Origin: Parachlamydiaceae bacterium
GTDB lineage: Bacteria; Chlamydiota; Chlamydiia; Chlamydiales; Parachlamydiaceae
NCBI GenBank assembly: GCA_013817115.1
Contig: JACDDG010000031.1
Span: forward strand, 1-12,261
Direction: 5' to 3'
Length of the DNA: 12,261 nucleotides
Part shown: positions 7,101 through 12,261 of the stretch, piece after piece
Position numbering within the stretch: the first letter of the stretch is position 1
Layout: the number at the start of each line of letters is the position of its first letter
Made by a program: the position numbers and the translations under genes
The notes under the pieces: generated by a model
The model's database searches: none
The model's input: only the letters and a program-made list of their open reading frames with translations
What the model was told of the DNA's origin: nothing

Positions 7101-7229
7101 TTATCTTTGGTGTTTTAGTCCAGCCAACATCTCGATCGTTCGGCTCGTGATGACGTTTCTGGCTGCTAATCTTAGTGCGATATTCTCCCTTGCACCTTTA
7201 CTGAGGTTGTCATACAATAAGGGAATACC
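7101..7229 (-). pseudogene. Short unidentified coding-like remnant opposite the waaF leader
   Basis: The minus strand is open for about 42 codons, reading GIPLLYDNLSKG, then ARENIALRLAARNVITSR, then TIEMLAGLKHQR before TAA. The residue composition is convincingly protein-like, and a potential ATG (7250-7248) lies six codons upstream but is cut off by an in-frame TAG at 7232-7230. I do not recognise the family. Together with 6975-7100 and 7230-7265 it fills the gap between palindromic copy A and waaF. A plus-strand frame over the same bases (TTG start at 7012) looks like its shadow. Confidence 0.3.
7190..7218 (+). promoter_or_regulatory. Sigma-70-type promoter for waaF-gpsA-nnr
   Basis: TTGCAC (7190-7195) and TACAAT (7213-7218) are separated by exactly 17 nt. 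The -10 matches the consensus at five of six positions and the -35 at three. Transcription would start about 40 nt before the waaF ATG. Confidence 0.5.
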
Positions 7230-7265
7230 CTAAACGCGTAAAGCAACCATTATTTCACGGTTTTT

Positions 7266-8330
7266 ATGAGCAATTGGCCGCCCATAGCCCCCCAAAACAT
7301 CATTTTAAAAATGCCCAATTGGCTCGGAGATCTAGTCATGGCGACTGCTGCCATTGCTGATTTAAAAAATCATTTTCCAAAAGCAAAAATTACCGCTCTT
7401 TGTCAATCCAATGTGGCTTCTCTTTTAGAAAACAATCCGGCTATCGACGAAATTATTAGCTACAAAAAACCTAGCGGCTGGATTCATCGAATCGAACATT
7501 ATGACTTAATCCAGGACATCCGTCTCGGAGACTATAACCTCGGTGTTCTCTTCACCAATTCGTTTTCGTCTGCCTGGTGGTTTTGGCGCGGTCATGTTAA
7601 ATATCGACTTGGTTATGGTGATCTCACACGGTCTTTACTCCTCACTAAAGCCGTGCGGGAACCGACAAAAAAAGCGACTCAGCATCTTGTAACCACTTAC
7701 AAAGAGATCCTCACCCCTCTTGGCATTGCCGTTTCTAACACCGCGCCGCAGCTATTTATTACTGAAGAAGAAAAACGTACTGCGCGTGATTTTTTGGCTC
7801 TTAAGGGAATAAACGTAGATAAAGATCTCATTTTGGGTATTAACCCCGGCGCTGCCTATGGTTCTGCTAAATGCTGGTTACCGGAGCGATTCATCGAAGT
7901 TACGAAAAAACTTCTGCGCCATGATCGTCTGCAAGTTATCTATTTCGGCGACCAAGCTGGAAAATCACTCGTTGACGCTATTTGCCAAGAGCTTCCTAAG
8001 GATCAGGTCGTTAACTTAGCCGGCAAGACTTCACTTCGTGAACTAATTGCATTAATCGATTGCTGCTCTCTTTTCTTGACGAATGACAGCGGGCCTATGC
8101 ACATTTCTGCTGCATTAAAAGTGCCTCTAGTCGCTTTATTTGGCTCGACTAATGACGTAAGCACCGGGCCTTATGGCTCCGGCACTGTTATTCATAAACA
8201 TGTTGAGTGCTCTCCGTGCTATAAGCGCGAATGCCCTATTGACTTTCGCTGCATGACACGCATCAGCGTGGATGAAGTCTATAATGAACTAGAAACTCTC
8301 GTGAAAGACCCCTCTGAGGCATTAAAATGA
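7266..8330 (+). CDS. waaF: ADP-heptose--LPS heptosyltransferase (GT9, WaaF type)
   Basis: A cytoplasmic, inner-membrane-associated glycosyltransferase that adds a heptose from ADP-heptose to the growing LPS core. The 354 residues are normal for the family. The N-terminal Rossmann fold opens with ILKMPNWLGDLVMATAAI (the family's P-x-W-x-GD motif). The C-terminal donor-binding fold has NPGAAYGSAKCWLPERF, the acid/His motif NDSGPMHISAA, an FGSTN turn, and the WaaF-typical cysteine cluster CSPCYKRECPIDFRCM near the end. The start at 7266 keeps the first beta-strand whole, although the ribosome-binding site is weak. It overlaps gpsA by ATGA, so translation is coupled. WaaF versus WaaC or WaaQ is chosen by the cysteine cluster; the exact acceptor is unknown. 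Its presence argues against a Chlamydiaceae source, whose LPS lacks heptose. Confidence 0.9.
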   Translation: MSNWPPIAPQNIILKMPNWLGDLVMATAAIADLKNHFPKAKITALCQSNVASLLENNPAIDEIISYKKPSGWIHRIEHYDLIQDIRLGDYNLGVLFTNSFSSAWWFWRGHVKYRLGYGDLTRSLLLTKAVREPTKKATQHLVTTYKEILTPLGIAVSNTAPQLFITEEEKRTARDFLALKGINVDKDLILGINPGAAYGSAKCWLPERFIEVTKKLLRHDRLQVIYFGDQAGKSLVDAICQELPKDQVVNLAGKTSLRELIALIDCCSLFLTNDSGPMHISAALKVPLVALFGSTNDVSTGPYGSGTVIHKHVECSPCYKRECPIDFRCMTRISVDEVYNELETLVKDPSEALK

Positions 8331-9325
8331 AAATTGCAATTTTAGGATCCGGAAGCTGGGGCTATTGCCTTGCTTCCTTACTTGCCACAAAGGGATATAA
8401 GACTATATCCTGGACGACTAAACAAGCTCTCGCGAATGAACTGAGTGCAACTAGAACTCACCCTTCACTTCCCACGCATCGTTCATCCGGAGATATGACT
8501 TTTACGACTAATCTTGCCGAAGCTCTTGACGGAATTGATCTCCTTGTAGAGTCTGTCACATCAGCTGGGCTCCGTCCAGTTTTCGAAAAAGTCAAAAAAA
8601 TTGGAATTCCTCTTTGTTCTATCGTCGTCAGCTCTAAAGGAATCGAACAAAATACCGGACTGATCTTACCCAACGTCATCGTGGAAACTTTAGGGGAAGA
8701 GGTGCGCAATCAAGTGGGACTGCTTACAGGGCCAAGCTTTGCAGAAGAAGTGATCCGTGGACTACCCACTTCAGTGGTAGGTTCAGCTTTTGCTAAAGAC
8801 ACCATGCACTTCATTTGCGATGCTTTTACCACCCAGAGCTTTAGAGTTTATCCAAATGCAGATATTTACGGAGCTTGCTATGGAAGTGCACTTAAAAATG
8901 TGATTGCAATCGCTTGCGGTATTTCTGAAGGGCTAAAACTAGGATCTAGTTCCAAAGCAGCCTTAATGACTAGAGGTTTGCATGAAGTACGTAAATTATC
9001 CATCGCCTTGGGTTGTGATCCTAGCACTTTAAATGGCCTTTCCGGTATGGGTGATTTTGTACTGACCTGCAACTCCCCTATTAGTCGAAATTTTCGGTAT
9101 GGAATGCTGCTCGCTCAAGGGTTAAATCCTGATGAGGCCGAGAAAAAGATTGAAATGGTGGTAGAAGGTAGATATACATGTATTTCAGCCCTGCAATTGA
9201 GTAAAAAACTGCAGGTGCCCATGCCAATTACCGAAACTGTTGGAGATATAGTATCAGGAAAGATTAAGCCACTCGATGCCGTCTACGCTTTGATGCAACG
9301 CACAGTTAAAGAAGAATCTCTATAA
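8327..9325 (+). CDS. gpsA: Glycerol-3-phosphate dehydrogenase [NAD(P)+]
   Basis: A soluble enzyme that reduces dihydroxyacetone phosphate to sn-glycerol-3-phosphate, the backbone for phospholipid synthesis. The 332 residues are full length. The NAD(P) site GSGSWG is at residues 7-12, the conserved lysine at 104 in VSSKGIE, GPSFAEEV at 135-142, the catalytic Lys190 in YGSALKNVIAIACG, LSGMGDFVLTC at 238-248 and SRNFRYG at 253-259. All match the GpsA family closely. The ATG overlaps the waaF stop (ATGA) and the next gene starts 10 nt after it, so it is the middle gene of a three-gene operon. The operon couples LPS-core and phospholipid precursor functions, but no direct biochemical link is needed. 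Confidence 0.96.
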   Translation: MKIAILGSGSWGYCLASLLATKGYKTISWTTKQALANELSATRTHPSLPTHRSSGDMTFTTNLAEALDGIDLLVESVTSAGLRPVFEKVKKIGIPLCSIVVSSKGIEQNTGLILPNVIVETLGEEVRNQVGLLTGPSFAEEVIRGLPTSVVGSAFAKDTMHFICDAFTTQSFRVYPNADIYGACYGSALKNVIAIACGISEGLKLGSSSKAALMTRGLHEVRKLSIALGCDPSTLNGLSGMGDFVLTCNSPISRNFRYGMLLAQGLNPDEAEKKIEMVVEGRYTCISALQLSKKLQVPMPITETVGDIVSGKIKPLDAVYALMQRTVKEESL

Positions 9326-9335
9326 AAAGGTTTAC

Positions 9336-10865
9336 ATGAAAGTCGTCACTGCGTCAAAAATGAAGTATCTTGAAGCTTTAGCTTTTAAACAAGGATCTTC
9401 AGAAACCGACTTTATGGAGGAAGCCGGTAGCGGCATAGCCTTGGTGGTGCATGACTATGTAGAAATTCATAATCTTGAACACACTATTCAAATGGTGTGC
9501 GGCAAAGGCAATAATGCGGGAGATGCTTATGTAGCCGGAATTCACCTACTGCACTTAGACTACGATATCGTTGCCTATCAATTGGTGCCTATTGACGATT
9601 GCAGTAAACTTTGCCAAGACAATTATCGGCGGTTTTTGGAAGAAGGTGGTCGTGTATTGCGCATTGACCATCCCGATAATCTCTACTTCCCCTATAAAGG
9701 TCTTATTATCGATGGAATTCTAGGAACAGGTTTTTCAGGCAAAGTTTCAGATCTTTATGGGATCGTCATCGAAAAAATGAATCAATCAGGTCTTCCAATC
9801 ATCGCTGTAGATATCCCCTCCGGCCTTGATGGTTCTACTGGAATCGTGCAAACCGATAACCGCAGCGTCATTGCGACCGAAACAGCATTTTTAGGCCTTC
9901 CAAAACTTGGATTTTTCCTTAATGATGGATGGGAAAGTGTCGGGAAATTACGTTATGTGAATTTTGGTTTGCCGGAAAACTTCATCGAAGAATCAGATAC
10001 AGATTATATCATGCTCACAAAAGAAGATGTCGCGCCATTGCTTCCGAAAATGATGCGTACTAGACATAAATACCAAGCCGGACACGTTGTGGCGTTAGCG
10101 GGATCTCCTGAAATGCCCGGTGCGGCTCTTTTATCAACGAATGCAGCATTGCATAGTGGGGCTGGTATCGTGCATTTATTGCACCCGGCCGGTATGGAGA
10201 TTCAATTAGCTGCAAGTATTCCTGAGCTCATTAAAATACCCTATGCGACAGATGCTGACAGTCTTCAAGTGGTTTTAACTGCAATGAATAAGGCGTCGGC
10301 GGTTTTTGTTGGACCGGGATTAGGTAGAGGGGTTAAAACTTTTGAACTGTTAAGGCAAGTACTCCCGGCATTAAATGTTCCTTGCGTCATTGATGCTGAC
10401 GCCCTTAATTTTTTGGCTAGCCCTGAAGGACAACATATTTCACTTCCTGAACAGTGCATTTTGACACCTCATCGAGGTGAAATGGATCGCTTGCTGAACA
10501 TTAGCGAACCACATACGCCCATTACAGAAGATTATTTGAACAGGTGTGTCAAATATGCCAATGCTAAGAACGCTACAATTGTACTTAAAGGTGGACCCAC
10601 ATATATTATCCCACCTGAGGGTTCTATTTACATTTGTCCACGAGGAGACCCCGGTATGGCCACTGCAGGCAGTGGTGATATCCTGACAGGACTGATCGCA
10701 GGATTTCTTGCACAAAAATTATTACCTAAGCAGGCGGCATTGCTGGGCTGCTATATTCATGGCACTGCCGGTGAGTATGCTGCAGTGGAACTTACATCCT
10801 ATTGCATGACAGCAAGCGATATCCTCTATCGTTTCCCTGAAGGTTTTTTATTGGAAGAGATGTAA
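9336..10865 (+). CDS. nnr: Bifunctional NAD(P)HX epimerase / ADP- or ATP-dependent NAD(P)HX dehydratase
   Basis: A cytosolic repair enzyme for damaged (hydrated) NADH and NADPH. The 509 residues hold both domains. The N-terminal YjeF_N epimerase (about 1-215) shows GKGNNAGD at 56-63, the acidic residue at 126 in IIDGILGTG, and DIPSGLDGSTG at 159-169. The C-terminal ribokinase-like dehydratase (about 230-500) shows YQAGHVVALAGS, VGPGLGRG near 325-332, IDADALNFL, LTPHRGEM, LKGG and the catalytic GSGD at 445-448. AAGG lies 5 nt before the ATG. It is the last gene of the operon, 10 nt after gpsA. Nothing is missing or odd. Confidence 0.95.
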   Translation: MKVVTASKMKYLEALAFKQGSSETDFMEEAGSGIALVVHDYVEIHNLEHTIQMVCGKGNNAGDAYVAGIHLLHLDYDIVAYQLVPIDDCSKLCQDNYRRFLEEGGRVLRIDHPDNLYFPYKGLIIDGILGTGFSGKVSDLYGIVIEKMNQSGLPIIAVDIPSGLDGSTGIVQTDNRSVIATETAFLGLPKLGFFLNDGWESVGKLRYVNFGLPENFIEESDTDYIMLTKEDVAPLLPKMMRTRHKYQAGHVVALAGSPEMPGAALLSTNAALHSGAGIVHLLHPAGMEIQLAASIPELIKIPYATDADSLQVVLTAMNKASAVFVGPGLGRGVKTFELLRQVLPALNVPCVIDADALNFLASPEGQHISLPEQCILTPHRGEMDRLLNISEPHTPITEDYLNRCVKYANAKNATIVLKGGPTYIIPPEGSIYICPRGDPGMATAGSGDILTGLIAGFLAQKLLPKQAALLGCYIHGTAGEYAAVELTSYCMTASDILYRFPEGFLLEEM

Positions 10866-11109
10866 TATTCGAGATGAGGCTAATACCTCGTCGCTGATCG
10901 CAACATCTTGGTATCATTTGGAATCCTGCGCCACGCATAGGGGTCATGTGGTCTGAGGTTATGCTGGCAGGCACAAAGAGATAAGACAGCTGCAGATCTA
11001 GCTTGTTTATAAATTTTTTTTGGCTATTCAACACAAAGCGGAACAGGGCGACTCTCGAAGTGCCTTACCAAAGTGTGGCACAACCTTTCAATAATTTAAC
11101 TTAATGTAC
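10866..11109. other. Gene-less spacer after nnr with coding-like debris
   Basis: No intact gene is seen here. On the minus strand a frame ending at TAG just after nnr reads SAAVLSLCACQHNLRPHDPY, then AWRRIPNDTKMLRSATRY, with no start codon. It vaguely recalls a transposase C-terminus, but I cannot place it. A T8 run at 11014-11021 follows only a very weak hairpin and is not a convincing terminator. The likely end of the operon transcript is instead the long palindrome from 11110. Confidence 0.3.
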
Positions 11110-11271
11110 TATACCGAAGTGCGTCCAAATTTTGGATTTTGGCAAAGAGAAAACTCCCGCGATTAAGCGATCAAAAACGACCCCATATTATAATATTGGG
11201 TCATTTTTGATCGCTTAATCCCGGGGCTTTCTCAAAGCCAAAAATCCAAAATTTAGACGCACTTCGGTATA
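11110..11271. mobile_element. Palindromic MITE-like element, copy B (inverted relative to copy A)
   Basis: A 162-bp inverted repeat with the same ends (TATACCGAAGTGCG), the same centre (ATATTATAATAT at 11185-11196) and the same flanking TA as copy A. Here the CGCGGGAG-type arm is on the left and the CCCCGGG-type arm on the right, so the copy is flipped. Its core is almost identical to the reverse complement of copy A's core. It lies between convergent genes (nnr on plus, the small gene at 11301 on minus) and could serve as a bidirectional terminator. It carries no coding frame. Confidence 0.8.
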
Positions 11272-11300
11272 AATCACTTTTCTCCACCAACCCAAAAACA

Positions 11301-11525
11301 TTAACTCTTTTCTTTCATCAAATTACGATAGCCTAGCAAGCAACGCTCTTTAAAGACTTTTGGATGGGAGAAAATCTTTGCTCGGAGCTGGTGCGTGTAT
11401 AAATCAAAAGGATCTTTCATTTCATCCTTCAGAGTTGATTCATTTGCTATTACTCCATCAACCAAGATAGATATAACATTTTCTTCCGAAAGATCATCTT
11501 CAGGACGTTTACCTTTATTTTCCAT
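11301..11525 (-). CDS. Small conserved-looking hypothetical protein (74 aa)
   Basis: A 74-residue soluble protein, acidic in its N-terminal half and basic at the C-terminus, of unrecognised family. It begins MENKGKRPEDDLSEEN, has a central DPFDLYTHQLRAK segment and ends YRNLMKEKS; mostly helix is expected, with no membrane segment. I take the ATG at 11525-11523 because AGGAG sits 4 nt before it (11530-11534); a GTG five codons upstream (11540) would lie ahead of that ribosome-binding site. It follows rnhB on the same strand after 68 nt and may share its transcript, although TATGAT in the gap could be a weak -10. The palindromic element begins 29 nt after its stop. Confidence 0.6.
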   Translation of the reverse strand: MENKGKRPEDDLSEENVISILVDGVIANESTLKDEMKDPFDLYTHQLRAKIFSHPKVFKERCLLGYRNLMKEKS

Positions 11526-11593
11526 GACACTCCTGTTCACTATGATGTTATTTCCGGAGTATCATACTATGTTGAATTAACTTACTATTGGAA

Positions 11594-12261
11594 TTATTCT
11601 TCTGTCTTGAAAGGGGAGAAAGTGAGGCGATGAATGGGAATTGGGCCATGAGCCTTAATCGCCGCAAGATGTTGTGGGGTTCCGTAGCCCTTGTGGCTAT
11701 CAAAACCATAATTTGGATATGCCTGGTGGTAATCGAGCATAAGTCGATCGCGTGTTACTTTAGCGATGATCGAAGCTGCTGCAATTGAGAGTGATCTACC
11801 GTCTCCACCAATGATTTTTTCGGAGGGTATCTCAGGATGGGGAAGCTTCAGGCCATCGACTAGTAGGAAATCAGGTTTAATCGTAAGGGCTGCAATAGCC
11901 CTGAGCATCGCCTGGATGGTTGCTTGATAGATGTTGATGGAATCGATTTCCTCTACAGAAGCAACCCCGACACCGTAAATGACCTGCTTATCGGAAGTTA
12001 ATTTTTCAAAAAAATAACGTCGTTTTTCAGCTGAAAGCTTTTTGCTATCATCGATTCCGGCAAACGAAGCTCTTTTCACTAAAAGAATGCACGCTGCAGC
12101 GACAACTGGTCCTGCGAGAGGACCGCGACCCGCTTCGTCCACTCCGGCAATAATACCGAAGCCCTTTTGACGTGCTTTTTTATCAAAAAGTGAAAGCTCC
12201 GCAAAACTTTTCTGTTCGCGGAGTTGATCTTCACTTAACCCGACTTCAGGGATTGTAGTGG
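11594..12261 (-). CDS. rnhB: Ribonuclease HII (5' end outside the window)
   Basis: A cytosolic endonuclease that nicks RNA in RNA-DNA hybrids and at single ribonucleotides in DNA. The DEDD catalytic set is visible: Asp and Glu in AGVDEAGRGPLAGP, Asp in LLVDGL, and Asp in KVTRDRLM. SKKLSAEKR, SIAAASIIAKVTR and SHKGYGT are further family blocks, and the C-terminus RLTFSPFKTEE is complete. The frame stays open past the GTG at 12142 through LSLFDKKARQKGFGIIAGV to the window edge without a methionine, so the true start is beyond 12261 and about 38 upstream codons are already visible. A start at the GTG would cut the first beta-strand and is rejected. Confidence 0.95.
   Translation of the reverse strand, partial: TTIPEVGLSEDQLREQKSFAELSLFDKKARQKGFGIIAGVDEAGRGPLAGPVVAAACILLVKRASFAGIDDSKKLSAEKRRYFFEKLTSDKQVIYGVGVASVEEIDSINIYQATIQAMLRAIAALTIKPDFLLVDGLKLPHPEIPSEKIIGGDGRSLSIAAASIIAKVTRDRLMLDYHQAYPNYGFDSHKGYGTPQHLAAIKAHGPIPIHRLTFSPFKTEE

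Noticed and set aside
7012..7233. Plus-strand 73-codon frame from a TTG, hydrophobic
   Set aside because: It has no ribosome-binding site, overlaps the waaF promoter, and looks like the reverse reading of a more protein-like minus-strand frame.
10873..10892. Small hairpin GATGAGG/CCTCGTC just after the nnr stop
   Set aside because: A seven-pair stem with a wobble and no U-tract; not distinguishable from chance.
11008..11021. T-run after nnr as intrinsic terminator
   Set aside because: The preceding stem is only about four base pairs; the palindromic element at 11110 is a far stronger stop.
10792..11034. Minus-strand 80-codon frame overlapping the end of nnr
   Set aside because: It runs into the nnr coding region in antisense and lacks a ribosome-binding site; another frame in the spacer looks at least as protein-like, so no gene can be chosen.
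11588..11788. Plus-strand 66-codon frame opposite rnhB
   Set aside because: It lies entirely opposite the conserved C-terminal half of ribonuclease HII and is an antisense shadow.
1..12261. CRISPR array, tRNA or rRNA genes
   Set aside because: No regularly spaced repeats and no tRNA cloverleaf or rRNA signature was recognised on either strand by eye.

Overview
The window looks like chromosome from a chlamydia-related ('environmental') bacterium, most likely a member of the Chlamydiales outside the Chlamydiaceae. Three things point there: type III secretion (T3S) chaperones of the LcrH/SycD class paired with hydrophobic-hairpin partner proteins, an rnhB and an NAD(P)HX-repair gene of ordinary bacterial type, and a heptosyltransferase, which Chlamydiaceae with their heptose-less LPS would not need. 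This assignment is inference; no rRNA or taxonomic marker is present.

Left half (about 1-5830, minus strand, AT-rich accessory DNA): a tandem array of two chaperone/partner modules. In transcription order these are chaperone 2 (5721-4970, broken by a one-base deletion in an A-run), partner 2 (about 4912-3374), chaperone 1 (3232-2456) and partner 1 (2432-495). Both partners share a Gly/Ala-rich hydrophobic hairpin near the N-terminus, a two-cysteine motif (KDFCKDQAC-type) and a central helical region, but have divergent acidic tails. Downstream, at 117-357, lies a relic of a further module junction: the last codons of a partner (PGREWI-stop), the intergenic promoter region, and the ribosome-binding site plus first eight codons of a third chaperone, after which homology stops abruptly.

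Middle (5722-7265): an AT-rich spacer with a palindrome and a possible insertion-sequence relic; a plus-strand gene for a signal-anchored protein with two H-I-S motifs, a candidate 2H phosphoesterase; a 161-bp palindromic MITE-like element; and a short region with a promoter.

Right half (7266-10865, plus strand): a tight operon waaF-gpsA-nnr (heptosyltransferase, glycerol-3-phosphate dehydrogenase, NAD(P)HX epimerase/dehydratase), with an ATGA overlap and a 10-nt gap. A second copy of the palindromic element (11110-11271) lies after it in the opposite orientation to the first, so the two copies bracket the operon. On the minus strand follow a small unknown gene and rnhB, which runs off the right edge.

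The most interesting content is the tandem T3S chaperone/partner array with its decay products, and the inverted pair of palindromic elements around a housekeeping operon.
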